Source: Brachyspira sp949287565 (GTDB taxonomy: Bacteria; Spirochaetota; Brachyspiria; Brachyspirales; Brachyspiraceae). Taken from it: a stretch of 64,000 nucleotides of DNA. Location: NCBI RefSeq assembly GCF_036997615.1, contig NZ_JAWLQA010000011.1; one strand, written 5' to 3'. A model generated the notes under the pieces. It did no database searches. It saw nothing but the letters and a program-made list of their open reading frames with translations, and was not told the origin of the DNA. A program made the position numbers and the translations under genes. Positions 16,981 to 26,138 of the stretch are shown here, piece by piece (the first letter of the stretch is position 1; each line of letters starts with the position of its first letter).

Positions 16981-17812
16981 CTTTTTTAAAACTTTGCAGC
17001 CTGAAGTCATTTATCATAGCATTAGCATAAGCTATAGTAGCATCGTACATTTCTTCTTTAGTTTTTCCTTTGAAGAATTTATATACTCTAGGTGACTGTA
17101 CATTTAAATAGTCAGGAAGTACTATTTCTCCATCGCTGCTTGCTTTAAGAGCTAGCTGTTTTATATTACTCATTTTTTCAATGAATGCATGCAAGAAAAA
17201 TCCTGATTCTTTAAGTATAAATTGTTCGGCTCTGCTTGAGTTATCTCCATTATTTAAAGCGAAAACATAATCAGAAAATATTTGAGGCACTTTGTTTTCA
17301 CCTACAGGAATTATAAATTTTTGAAATTGATTGTCATAATCTTTTATTGCAGTTTCTACTACATAATCGCTTGCAGGTCCGCATGAAAAGAATCTAATGA
17401 CAGAAAAACAGTTATATAATTCTTTGAAAGCACCATATAAATGACAAATTTCCTGATCTGCTTTATTATGCAAATCTTCTAAAGGATATTTTTCTGTAGC
17501 ACTTTTGAATTTTTCTATCATATTATCTACTTTGCTCATAAAAGAATTTTCTTTAGCCTTTTCTTCTTCAGCTTTTTTTCTTTGTCTTTCTAATTCTCTA
17601 TCTCTTAAAGTAGTTTTTATATCTTCTAGAATTTTTATTTCAACAATTAAAAAATTTGATAAATCTTGTCTGTTCTGTAATGCTTCTCTGTATCTATCAT
17701 TAAAACTATTTACATTATATATTTTGCTTCCGTATTTTTCAGCACCATGTTCATATTCAGTTCTTATTTTTGTTAAAGTTGCATTAATTTCTTTATCGCT
17801 TAAACTAGCCAT
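16970..17812 (-). CDS. Spirochaete-type hypothetical protein
   Basis: 280 residues, soluble, no signal peptide. A coiled-coil, Arg/Lys/Glu-rich segment lies near 75-100 (RDRELERQRKKAEEEKAKE). The rest is mixed helical with conserved-looking FFSCGPASDYVVETAIKDYDNQ and a C-terminal KFFKGKTKEEMYDATIAYANAMI. No family recognised. A very strong ribosome site (GGAGG) precedes the ATG. First gene of the operon leading through a TPR protein and dciA to the sigma factor. Confidence 0.75.
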   Translation of the reverse strand: MASLSDKEINATLTKIRTEYEHGAEKYGSKIYNVNSFNDRYREALQNRQDLSNFLIVEIKILEDIKTTLRDRELERQRKKAEEEKAKENSFMSKVDNMIEKFKSATEKYPLEDLHNKADQEICHLYGAFKELYNCFSVIRFFSCGPASDYVVETAIKDYDNQFQKFIIPVGENKVPQIFSDYVFALNNGDNSSRAEQFILKESGFFLHAFIEKMSNIKQLALKASSDGEIVLPDYLNVQSPRVYKFFKGKTKEEMYDATIAYANAMINDFRLQSFKKDAR

Positions 17813-18025
17813 TAAAAACCTCCATTATGAAAAAAATATTTGTTCATATGTAAAAAAGGATTACAAATTATCTGTTATCATAATATATCGAAAAATCCCG
17901 ATAATAAATTATACAATTTTTTTAAAATAAATCTAGTATTGTAAAATATTGCAGTTTTATATTTAGATATTGAAATAAGTATGTAATTACTTTAATGCAG
18001 TATTTTGTTTTAATGGTATGAAATA

Positions 18026-19297
18026 TTACTTATCTATCATAATATTAAGTATTTCTACATCTGTACTTTTCATACCTTCTTTAGCCATTCTTCCTATACT
18101 GTCAATGGTAGCTTCTATATCATCTTTTACAAGTCCGTCCCCAGCCTTAAATACTTTTCCATCTCTAGCTAAATTGAAAGCCAATATACCGCAGTCAATA
18201 GCTTCGGCAATCTTTGAAGCACAAGAAGATTTAGCTCCATCGCAAACCATACCGCCTATTGTACATAAAGCATTTGTAATAGTATCGCAAATAATTTTAT
18301 AATCACAGTCATGTAAATATGCTATTGCTGATGCAGATCCTGTGGCCGCACATACAACACCGCAGAATGCGGATAGTTTACCTATATGTTTTTTTTGTAG
18401 TATAGCTATTAAATTTGAAAGCACCAAAGCTCTGTATAATTTTTCTTCTGATACTTTCATTTCTTCAGCGTATTTTATAACAGGAATAGATACTGTGATA
18501 CCCTGATTGCCGCTTCCTGAATTAGTAACTACAGGCATAGAACAGCCTCCCATTCTAGCATCAGATCCTGCAGAAGCATAAGCCTTAGCTTTATTCCTTA
18601 TATCATCTCCATAGTATTTAATTAATGTTTTTCCTACTCCAGAACCATAATCATTTTTTAAACCTTCTTCAGCAATACTATAATTAAGTTCTATTTGTCT
18701 TTTTATAATATCTTTAATATCATCTATATTAACTTCATTAGCAAAATTAAGTATTTCTTTTATATTTAAAGTTTCTCTTAAATCATCTTCTTTTTTGCTA
18801 GAAGAATTGTCAGAATTTAATAATTCTTCTCCATTTTTATTGATTCTGGTGATATTAGTATGGGCATTTTTTATTTCTACTAAAGCATTTGTATCTTTAT
18901 ATTTTGCTTCTATTATGATATGTAAGTTTTCATCGCCTTCTATTAATTCGCAAGAGCAGAATTTTTTATTATTTAAAAGTTCTTTAGTTTTTTCTATATC
19001 TTCTTGTTTTACAGTAGATAATACTTCAAGATTTTTACTTGCATCTCCTCCTACCAATCCCAAAATAGCAGCAGTATTTATTCCTTTTAATCCTCCAGAA
19101 TTTGGTACAGTTACACCTTTTACATTTTTTATTATATTTCCGCTGCATTTTACAGTGATATGTTCTGGTATATTTCCTATTATTTCTCTGATTTTAGCAC
19201 CGGCAAAAGCTATTGCTATAGGTTCTGTACATCCTAAAGCTGGTATTAATTCTTCTTTTAATATATTTATATAATTATTGTATAAAATTTTATCCAT
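18026..19297 (-). CDS. L-cysteine desulfidase / YhaM-type (UPF0597) enzyme
   Basis: 423 residues, family length about 430. It has the N-terminal LGCTEPIAIAFAGA motif (C23) and the C-terminal cysteines (CTIGGMVCDGAKSSC) expected to hold a [4Fe-4S] cluster, as in CyuA/YhaM and related serine dehydratase alpha chains. Family members release H2S, ammonia and pyruvate from L-cysteine or deaminate serine. Single-gene unit with a good promoter, divergent from the galactokinase-like gene. Whether cysteine or serine is the substrate cannot be told. Confidence 0.85.
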   Translation of the reverse strand: MDKILYNNYINILKEELIPALGCTEPIAIAFAGAKIREIIGNIPEHITVKCSGNIIKNVKGVTVPNSGGLKGINTAAILGLVGGDASKNLEVLSTVKQEDIEKTKELLNNKKFCSCELIEGDENLHIIIEAKYKDTNALVEIKNAHTNITRINKNGEELLNSDNSSSKKEDDLRETLNIKEILNFANEVNIDDIKDIIKRQIELNYSIAEEGLKNDYGSGVGKTLIKYYGDDIRNKAKAYASAGSDARMGGCSMPVVTNSGSGNQGITVSIPVIKYAEEMKVSEEKLYRALVLSNLIAILQKKHIGKLSAFCGVVCAATGSASAIAYLHDCDYKIICDTITNALCTIGGMVCDGAKSSCASKIAEAIDCGILAFNLARDGKVFKAGDGLVKDDIEATIDSIGRMAKEGMKSTDVEILNIMIDK

Positions 19298-19328
19298 AAA
19301 TTATATCCTGCTGTATTTGTATTTGTAC

Positions 19329-19357
19329 ATTATACTATTGTTTTCTATCAAAATCAA
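19329..19357 (-). promoter_or_regulatory. Promoter of the YhaM-type gene
   Basis: On the minus strand TTGATT (19352-19357), a 17-nt spacer and TATAAT (19329-19334), 32 bp before the start codon. Confidence 0.75.
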
Positions 19358-19517
19358 TGAATTTAGCAATTATTTATTTTAGTTTTCAAAAAAATTTACG
19401 ATTTATAGTTTGTATAGTTTAATATAAAATAATATTTTTTTACAATAACTGTATTTATACTATTGATTTTTTTTATTTTATGATATTTAATAACAGATAA
19501 TTTTTGAGAGATTTAGT

Positions 19518-20699
19518 ATGATACCTAGATTACATTTAAAAATAGTAGCAAGATTTAGAGAGGTTTTCGGACATAAAGGTGATACAAAACTTTATTTTGC
19601 TCCGGGAAGAGTTACAGTTATAGGAGAACTTATAGATTATTCAGATGGAGATACTATAACTTCTGCTATAGACAGAGGAACATATATAGTAGCTAGGAAA
19701 AGACCTGACAATAAAGTTAATATATATGCTCATTCTTTTAAAGCTAGAAAATCGTTTACTTTAGATGATTTAGAGAAGAATAAGGAAGATGAATGGGCTA
19801 TTTATTTTAAAGGTGTTTTTTCTGTACTTTTGGAAAAGGGATACAAAATACATGGTATGGATATATTTGTCTATACTGATTTACCTTTTAATACATCTTT
19901 AGCTTCATCTAGTTCATTATGTGCTTGTTTAACTTTTGCCGCTTTAGATATAAACAATATTAAAGATGTTGAACCTATTGAAATGGCAAAATTATCTTAT
20001 GAAGGTGAAATAAAATATGCATCTCATAGAACATCTTTGAGCGATCATGTTACAATATTCTTAGCTAAAGAAAATACTTTATTTTTCTTTAATATGAAAA
20101 CACTTAAATATGAGTATTTTGATTTCAATTTAGGTGATTATTGTATGGCTGTTGTTAATAGCAATAAGAAAAGAACTTCTAGTGATGGCGAATATAATGC
20201 TAGAAAAAGAGAATGTGAAAATGCTTTGAAAAAGCTTAAAGAGAAGAAAAGTTCTTTAAAATCTTTGTCTGATTTGAAAGTTAAGGATGCTGATTTTATT
20301 AAAGAAAATTTACAGAATAAAGAACAAAGACGTGCTTTATATGTTTCTGCTGAACAAGATAGAGTAAATCAAGCAGTTAAAGCTATTAAAAAAGGTTCTG
20401 TTAAGGATTTGGCTAATTTAATACTAAAAACTCATGATGGTTTAAGTAAATTATATGAAGTTTCTACTGCAGAATTGGATATTTTAGTTGAAGAAGCTAT
20501 GAATATGGATGGCGTTTTGGGTGCTAGAATGATAGGAACAGGTTTCGGAGGAGGAGTTTTATTATTCCTTAAGAAAACTGAAGTTGAGAATGTTATAGAA
20601 AATTTATATACTCATTATAAAGAAAGAACCAGAAGAGATGCTGATGTTTATATATTAAAATTATCCAGCGGCACTAGAATTTTACCTACAGAAGAATAA
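19518..20699 (+). CDS. Galactokinase-like GHMP kinase
   Basis: 393 residues, galactokinase length. The GHMP framework is present: PGRVTVIGELIDY at 29-41 (R31 and D40 kept), PFNTSLASSSSL near 115 as the ATP loop, a catalytic Asp in TSLSDHVTIF, VVNSNKKRTSSDGEYNARKREC, and GARMIGTGFGGG near 335. However, the galactokinase signature GEHTDYN is changed to GELIDYS: the His that contacts the sugar hydroxyls is Leu. The ATP loop is also unusual. It may phosphorylate a sugar other than galactose. GAGAG serves as ribosome site; a palindromic repeat array follows. Confidence 0.8.
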   Translation: MIPRLHLKIVARFREVFGHKGDTKLYFAPGRVTVIGELIDYSDGDTITSAIDRGTYIVARKRPDNKVNIYAHSFKARKSFTLDDLEKNKEDEWAIYFKGVFSVLLEKGYKIHGMDIFVYTDLPFNTSLASSSSLCACLTFAALDINNIKDVEPIEMAKLSYEGEIKYASHRTSLSDHVTIFLAKENTLFFFNMKTLKYEYFDFNLGDYCMAVVNSNKKRTSSDGEYNARKRECENALKKLKEKKSSLKSLSDLKVKDADFIKENLQNKEQRRALYVSAEQDRVNQAVKAIKKGSVKDLANLILKTHDGLSKLYEVSTAELDILVEEAMNMDGVLGARMIGTGFGGGVLLFLKKTEVENVIENLYTHYKERTRRDADVYILKLSSGTRILPTEE

Positions 20700-20756
20700 A
20701 TTTTAATAAAAATTTTATTATAGATAAAAAATAATTGTGTTTTAGGGCAATTCATT

Positions 20757-21165
20757 ATAAAAACTAGCTTATAAATTTAAGCTAGTTTGTATTGTAATGA
20801 TAACCCAAGATATAAACTAGTGTATTTTAGATTTAGTTATAATCTATAGTCAGTGAGTTTATATTATAACAACAATCAGATATAAACTAGTATGTTTTAG
20901 ATTTAGTTATAATCTATTGTAAGCGAGTTTATATCGTAGCAATAACCCAAGATATAAACTAGTGTATTTTAGATTTAGTCATAATCTATAGTCAGCGAGT
21001 TTATATTATAACAACAATCAGATATAAACTAGTATGTTTTAGATTTAGTTATAATCTATAGTCAGCGAGTTTATATCGTAGCAATAACCCAAGATATAAA
21101 CGAGCAGATTATAACTTTAGTTATAATCTATTGTAAGCGAGTTTATATCGTAGCAATAATAGGAA
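20757..21165 (+). repeat. Tandem array of about six palindromic repeats
   Basis: The word TATAAAC recurs at 20811, 20881, 20953, 21023 and 21095, spacing 70, 72, 70, 72. Two alternating unit types therefore make a 142-bp higher-order repeat. Each unit has outer arms GATATAAAC and GTTTATATC (variable last bases) and inner arms AGATT and AATCT, so each can fold into a hairpin. A shorter first unit (20757-20807) has arms AAACTAGCTTA and TAAGCTAGTTT and likely ends galK-like transcription. The last unit stops 7 bp before prfB. No variable spacers, so not CRISPR. Confidence 0.85.
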
Positions 21166-21171
21166 CGTTTT

Positions 21172-22276
21172 ATGACATTATCAGAAATTAAAGGTATAGT
21201 ATCTAATATTAAAGAACAATCAGAAATATTAAGGGGGTATCTTTGACCCGGATTCTATTTATAAGAGGGTTAAAGAGATAGACGAAATATCAGCTAAAGA
21301 TGATTTTTGGAATGATAATATAGCAGCTCAGAAACTTATGAAGGAGAGAATGCTTCTTCTTGATAAAATAGAGCCTGTAGAAAATTTGATAAAAAATTCT
21401 AATAATATATATGAATTGGTTGAAATGGCCATAGAATCAAATGATTCTGAAATGGAAAAAGAATTAGAAACTGAATGCTTAGAATTGCAAAAAGTTTTTG
21501 AGGAATTGGAAACAAAGAATTTATTTTCGGGTGAATTTGACAGTAAAAATGCATATTTAACTTTGAATGCAGGGGCAGGCGGTACAGAAAGCTGTGATTG
21601 GGCTTCTATGCTTTCAAGAATGTATGTAAGATTCTGTGAAAGACATGGCTTTACAGTTGAAACTACAGATGAACTTCCAGGCGATGAAGCAGGAATCAAA
21701 CAGATAAGTTTTTATGTTCAAGGGCTTTATGCTTATGGATATTTACGTTCGGAAATAGGCGTACACAGACTTGTAAGAATATCTCCTTTTGATGCCAATG
21801 CTAAAAGACATACTTCATTTGTGGCAGTTAGTGTTATGCCAGATATAGACGAAGATATTGAAATAGAAATAAATCCAGCAGATTTGAGAATAGATACTTA
21901 CAGAGCTTCAGGAGCCGGCGGACAGCATGTTAATAAAACTTCATCAGCTATCAGAATAACTCATATACCAACTAATATAGTTGTTCAATGTCAGGCAGAA
22001 AGAAGTCAGCATAACAATAAAGATATGGCTATGAAAATGCTTAAAGCCAAACTTTATCAATTAGAAAAAGAAAAATTGGATAAAGAAAAGCAGAAAATAG
22101 CAGGAGAGAAAACAGATATAGCTTGGGGTAATCAGATTAGAAGTTATGTATTCCAGCCTTATCAGATGGTAAAAGATTTAAGAACAGGCTGTGAGAGCGG
22201 AAATATGAACTCTGTAATGGATGGAAATATTGATGAGTTTATATCAGCATATCTTAAACAGCAAATAAAAAAATAA
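21172..22276 (+). CDS. prfB: Peptide chain release factor 2 (programmed +1 frameshift)
   Basis: ATG 21172 opens a 24-codon frame ending ...LRGYL then TGA (21244-21246). The main frame continues at GAC 21245 to 22276, giving 367 residues, the RF2 norm. Diagnostic features: the specificity tripeptide SPF (RISPFDANAKR) and GGQ (21917-21925) that triggers peptide release. RF2 ends translation at UGA and UAA. The frameshift autoregulates synthesis: low RF2 stalls at UGA and promotes the shift. A caller ignoring the shift would start at 21338 and lose about 55 residues. The palindromic array sits directly upstream. Confidence 0.96.
21233..21246 (+). promoter_or_regulatory. RF2 programmed frameshift site
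   Basis: GGGGG (internal Shine-Dalgarno), TAT, then the slip codon CTT and stop TGA followed by C: the canonical prfB CUU-UGA-C arrangement. Confidence 0.95.
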
Positions 22277-22359
22277 ATTAGTAATATATTATTTGATATC
22301 TAATGTAATTTTGCTTGTTTAGAAATAATTAAAAGTTGTTAATAATATTATGTTACTTA

Positions 22360-22388
22360 TTGACATTTTTATACATAAATTGTATAGT
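22360..22388 (+). promoter_or_regulatory. Promoter of the first outer-membrane protein gene
   Basis: TTGACA (22360-22365), a 17-nt spacer and TATAGT (22383-22388), 29 bp before the start codon. Confidence 0.85.
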
Positions 22389-22417
22389 GTAAATATATAT
22401 TAAGTATGGAGGATATT

Positions 22418-22987
22418 ATGTTAAAAAAAATTACACTTGTATCTCTTATGATTGCCGTTCTAGTTGTTGCTATGCCTAAAAAAGCTGCTGCTGCTTATTC
22501 AGATGGAGCTGCAATAGGAGCTTCTTTGTTTTTTGGATATCCTAACCAAGGTTTAACATTAGTTGGTCAATTTGATGGCGTACCTTTGATGTTTGGTGTT
22601 CAAGCTGTAGCTAATATATTTGATAGCCGTTATCAATATTTTGGTGTAGGACTTACTATGGATTGGTGGGGATTGAAAATACCTTTGGGTAAGGCAGGAG
22701 AATCTGATGTTCATTTTTATTTAGGACCTGGACTTGCTGCTGATTTTGCTTTTGGTTCCTATGGTATATGGTCTATTAATGCTGGTTTAAGAATGCCTAT
22801 AGGTTTTTCTTTCTTAATCAAGAAACAATGGGAGATTTTCTTGGAACCTGCTCCTGTAGTGAATGTTGTACATGCTGATGGTGATGGTGTTTCTATACTT
22901 GGACTTCATTTCGGTAATGAGAATCATTGGTATCTTGAGCATTTCCTACATTTAACATTCCAATTTGGATTTAGATACTGGTTCTAA
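22418..22987 (+). CDS. Small outer-membrane beta-barrel-like protein, copy 1
   Basis: 189 residues from ATG 22418, chosen because GGAGG lies 6-7 nt before it; an ATG at 22406 overlaps that site and is rejected. Signal peptide 1-29 (cleavage near KKAAAA-YSDG). The mature part alternates hydrophobic and polar residues with Gly and aromatic pairs, and ends FGFRYWF, the terminal aromatic signature of outer-membrane barrels. Shares MDWWGLK or ADWWGLK, KAGESD and FRYWF with the next gene, so they are tandem paralogues. Own strong promoter and terminator, hence likely abundant. No named family. Confidence 0.8.
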   Translation: MLKKITLVSLMIAVLVVAMPKKAAAAYSDGAAIGASLFFGYPNQGLTLVGQFDGVPLMFGVQAVANIFDSRYQYFGVGLTMDWWGLKIPLGKAGESDVHFYLGPGLAADFAFGSYGIWSINAGLRMPIGFSFLIKKQWEIFLEPAPVVNVVHADGDGVSILGLHFGNENHWYLEHFLHLTFQFGFRYWF

Positions 22988-23010
22988 TATTATTTATTTA
23001 GAATATTTAG

Positions 23011-23046
23011 AGCTCCGTTATTTTATTAGCGGAGCTTTTATTTTTA
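23011..23046 (+). terminator. Terminator
   Basis: Arms AGCTCCG (23011-23017) and CGGAGCT (23030-23036), extended inwards by TA pairs, followed by TTTATTTTTAT. Confidence 0.85.
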
Positions 23047-23115
23047 TTATAATTTTTTCACTTTTTTATATTATTTTTTTATATTTATATAAAGTAATAA
23101 TTAGGTTTTGTTTAT

Positions 23116-23685
23116 ATGTTAAAAAGAGTAATAACTTACAGTACTTGTTTTATAATTTTCATTTCTTTTTTCTCTGTGTCTAAATTATATGCTGATTATC
23201 CTAATGGGGCAGCGGCAGGACTTTTTTTGAGATTTAGTTTTCCAAGTCAGGCTTCTTTAGGTGTTACAGGAAAGATTGATAATTTTCCATTAGTTTTTAG
23301 CGGTATATTGAATATAGGCATATCAACTAAAGGATGGGCTTGGTTCGGACTTAGTGCTAATGCTGATTGGTGGGGATTAAAATATAGAATAGGAAAAGCA
23401 GGCGAGTCTGATGCTTGGCTTTATTTTGGTCCTGGTGCTGAGGCAGTTGCTGAATTTGGAAATAATTATTGGAATTTAGGTTTAGGTTTTAGGCTTCCTT
23501 TAGGAGTTTCTTTTATAGTTGATAGAGATTGGGAAATATTTTTACAGATTTCTCCAGGCCTTAACGTTATAGCTGTAGGAAGTGAAGGTTTTGGAACTTT
23601 CGGATGGTATCCTAGTCATACGGGCTGGACTTTTGCTAAATTCTTTAGATTCTCAGGAGATTTTGGATTTAGATATTGGTTCTAA
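23116..23685 (+). CDS. Small outer-membrane beta-barrel-like protein, copy 2
   Basis: 189 residues, same length and layout as the preceding gene: signal peptide (about 1-26, ending KLYA-DYPNG), barrel-like strands, shared DWWGLKYRIGKAGESDAWLY, and terminal FGFRYWF. No clear promoter or ribosome site is visible before ATG 23116, and a terminator separates the two, so expression may be weaker or depend on read-through. Product of a tandem duplication. Confidence 0.75.
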   Translation: MLKRVITYSTCFIIFISFFSVSKLYADYPNGAAAGLFLRFSFPSQASLGVTGKIDNFPLVFSGILNIGISTKGWAWFGLSANADWWGLKYRIGKAGESDAWLYFGPGAEAVAEFGNNYWNLGLGFRLPLGVSFIVDRDWEIFLQISPGLNVIAVGSEGFGTFGWYPSHTGWTFAKFFRFSGDFGFRYWF

Positions 23686-23694
23686 TAATAATTA

Positions 23695-23735
23695 AAAAGG
23701 GCTATTCTAATTAAGAATAACCCTTTTATTTTTAT
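23695..23735. terminator. Convergent terminator
   Basis: Arms AAAAGGGCTATTCT and AGAATAACCCTTTT (one G-U pair), T-rich on both sides, between the second outer-membrane gene and pgsA. Confidence 0.85.
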
Positions 23736-23748
23736 ATATTTTTATTTA

Positions 23749-24306
23749 TTATTTTTTATTTGATTTTCCAGTTATTAAAGGCATATAATCAAAGAATGAA
23801 TATATTGTTATTATTGTAACAACTAATAAACTATAGTATGTTATTTGCTCATAAGGAAGCGATATTTCTGTATATTTCAATATTTTTAAAAGGAATATTA
23901 TCACCACAGCAGCAGCTCTTGATGCGGTTTTTAATTTACCGCTGAATTTGGCAGCAACAGCAAAACCTCTAAGTCCTCCTAATATTCTTATAAACATTGA
24001 AAACATATCTCTATAAAGTGATATTATATACATCCATATAGGCATAGAACCTTCGTAAAGAAATATTGTAAACATTGTTATATGAAATACTGTATCGGCA
24101 AAAGGATCAAGCACTTTTCCTAAATCACTGACAAGATTAAATTTTCTAGCCATAGCACCGTCTAAAGCATCTGTTATTTCTAGTATAATAAGAAATATTA
24201 ATGCTAATACTGCACTTATCATAGAGTTATAAAAGTACAGAAATATAACTAGAGGCGATAGAACTATTCTGCTTATACTTAGTAAATTAGGTATTTGCTG
24301 TTTCAT
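23749..24306 (-). CDS. pgsA: CDP-diacylglycerol-glycerol-3-phosphate phosphatidyltransferase-like
   Basis: 185 residues with four to five membrane helices and the complete CDP-alcohol phosphotransferase motif: D46-x2-D49-G50-x2-A53-R54-x8-G63-x3-D67-x3-D71. PgsA makes phosphatidylglycerol phosphate, the step to phosphatidylglycerol and cardiolipin. The motif does not fix the alcohol substrate, but length and N-terminus (QIPNLLSISRIVLSPLVIF) suit PgsA. Ribosome site AAGGAAG. Follows the DUF4340 gene by 40 bp, same strand. Confidence 0.85.
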   Translation of the reverse strand: MKQQIPNLLSISRIVLSPLVIFLYFYNSMISAVLALIFLIILEITDALDGAMARKFNLVSDLGKVLDPFADTVFHITMFTIFLYEGSMPIWMYIISLYRDMFSMFIRILGGLRGFAVAAKFSGKLKTASRAAAVVIIFLLKILKYTEISLPYEQITYYSLLVVTIITIYSFFDYMPLITGKSNKK

Positions 24307-24346
24307 AAATTACTTCCTTAAAAAAATATATTAAATTTTTATTAAT

Positions 24347-25369
24347 TTATTGCTGCAAATTTTCATCTAATCTCATACCATCTTCTGCCATATCCATATA
24401 AGGATCATTTTCATCATTCATTTCTTTATCATCATCTTCAGTTTTTATATAATAACTTCTGTCACGCATAGCAGCAGAATATATATTATAATCAACTTCG
24501 TATATTATACCGCTTTTAGGTTTTACATATACTCTGTTGTCATTATTATCATATACTAATTGATATTCTGTTTTAGTATTATCTTCCATATATATAGTTA
24601 CAGTAGCATCAGGTATTCTGAATAATCTATTTAAGTATTTTAGCATATTCTCATCATATACAAAACCTGTAGCTTTAACCAAAGATAATGCCTCAAAATC
24701 TCTGTATGCTTTATTTAAATTGATTTCTTCATCTACTCCATCAACAACCCAATTAGTTCTATTTTCTTTTCTTATAGTATTTGTATAATCTCTTATGCTG
24801 CTTTCTGTTTTTACTACTGAATCTATATAAATAGTTTTATCAAATATCTGTTTATCTCTAAGCATATCAATAGTTTTCTTTAATGCTTCTATGTAAATAA
24901 GCTCTATACTGAAATATTCATCATTATATTTTACATAGTATTTTTCTTCGTCAGCTGTTTTATTTCCAACGAATATTTTATATTCTTTATCGCCTTCCCA
25001 AACAGTAAATTCATTGCTTGGATTTTCTAAACCGAATGAATCTAATTCTGCAAGATTTGTTATAATAGTATCAATATTCAAAGTATTGAAGTTTTTAACA
25101 TTTGCGAAAGCCTCTAACTGATCTATTTTATAATTATTAGAAGGGGATATTACTTTCCAAGTTTCATCTATTTTTTCTACTATTATTGGTTCTTCAGCAT
25201 ATTTTAATTCATATTTTGTAACATTTGTTTCATTAAGTTCAAAAATCTGTTTTCTAGGTTTATTTGCCTCTATTTTTTCACGGCTTTGTTTAGTTGTTAG
25301 AAATGCAGCAACACTTATTACTGCTAATGCTATAAGTAAAACTATTATTTTTGTAACATGTTTATTCAT
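24347..25369 (-). CDS. DUF4340 protein of a Gld-type ABC system
   Basis: 340 residues. One N-terminal membrane helix (about 7-24), then a periplasmic region with repeated DUF4340-like pattern: WKVISPSNNYKIDQLEAFANVKNFNTLNID, FGLENPSNEFTVWEGDKEYKIFVGN, and a second copy from about 205 (NWVVDGVDEEINLNKAYRDFEAL). DUF4340 proteins accompany GldA/GldF/GldG-like transporters. It follows the ABC permease by 43 bp. Acidic C-terminus. Function of the family is not established. Confidence 0.8.
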   Translation of the reverse strand: MNKHVTKIIVLLIALAVISVAAFLTTKQSREKIEANKPRKQIFELNETNVTKYELKYAEEPIIVEKIDETWKVISPSNNYKIDQLEAFANVKNFNTLNIDTIITNLAELDSFGLENPSNEFTVWEGDKEYKIFVGNKTADEEKYYVKYNDEYFSIELIYIEALKKTIDMLRDKQIFDKTIYIDSVVKTESSIRDYTNTIRKENRTNWVVDGVDEEINLNKAYRDFEALSLVKATGFVYDENMLKYLNRLFRIPDATVTIYMEDNTKTEYQLVYDNNDNRVYVKPKSGIIYEVDYNIYSAAMRDRSYYIKTEDDDKEMNDENDPYMDMAEDGMRLDENLQQ

Positions 25370-25412
25370 TTTATTTATCCTATAAGTTTATAATTTCTTT
25401 TAATATCGTAAA

Positions 25413-26138
25413 TTATTTTCTGTTTTCAAGCATAATATTTGCCAAATAAAGGAATATTACTGTAACTGATAAAAAGTATATTATATCTCTTAAATCCAAT
25501 ACTCCTCTTGCAATATTAGCAAAATGATAATCGCCGCTTATTACTTCTATAAAATTAACAGAAGCAGGGAAAAGAAGAGTTAAATATCTTAAAAACATAT
25601 TTAAAGATATCATAATTGCAAGCCCTACAATTAAAGCTACTATTTGATTCTTTGTTGTAGATGAAGCGAATATACCTATAGCACATAAAGCCATTATAAG
25701 AAATACACTTCCTATATATCCTGCAATTACAGGCCCCATATCTAATCTGCCTAAAAAAGTCAATGTTATAGGATAGAGTATAGTAGGTATTAAGGCAAAA
25801 AGCATAAATATTACAGCTGAAAAGAATTTACCTAGTATAATTTCTAAAGTAGAAACTGATTGAGTGCTTATAAGCTCATAAGAACCGCTTGAAAACTCAC
25901 TTGATAATAATCCCATAGTGATAGGCGGAATTATAAGCGATAGTATCAAAGGCAGAATACTGAAAAAATCCTGCATATCATTCTGCTGAAGTATAAAGAA
26001 TCTTGAGAAAAAATATACTCCGCTCACAATTAAAAATATTGCTGAAAATATATATGCTATAGGCGAAAAGAAAATATGCCTTAATTCTTTTTTTAATATA
26101 ACATTAGATTTATTTATAGTATAACTTATTGACTGCAC
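25413..26138 (-). CDS. ABC-2 type permease (GldF-like)
   Basis: 241 residues with six membrane segments and the ABC-2 pattern ELRHIFFSPIAYIFSAIFLIVSGVYFF, then LLSSEFSSGSYELISTQSVSTLEIILGKFFSA, typical of GldF and related permeases. The start codon is GTG at 26138, directly after the TAA of the ATPase; GGAG inside the ATPase end serves as its ribosome site. It pairs with that ATPase and the DUF4340 protein; a GldG-like partner is encoded at 44351-46393. Confidence 0.85.
   Translation of the reverse strand: MQSISYTINKSNVILKKELRHIFFSPIAYIFSAIFLIVSGVYFFSRFFILQQNDMQDFFSILPLILSLIIPPITMGLLSSEFSSGSYELISTQSVSTLEIILGKFFSAVIFMLFALIPTILYPITLTFLGRLDMGPVIAGYIGSVFLIMALCAIGIFASSTTKNQIVALIVGLAIMISLNMFLRYLTLLFPASVNFIEVISGDYHFANIARGVLDLRDIIYFLSVTVIFLYLANIMLENRK

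Noticed and set aside
20757..21165. CRISPR array
   Set aside because: Units are continuous 70-72 bp repeats with no unique spacers, no short constant repeat and no cas genes nearby.
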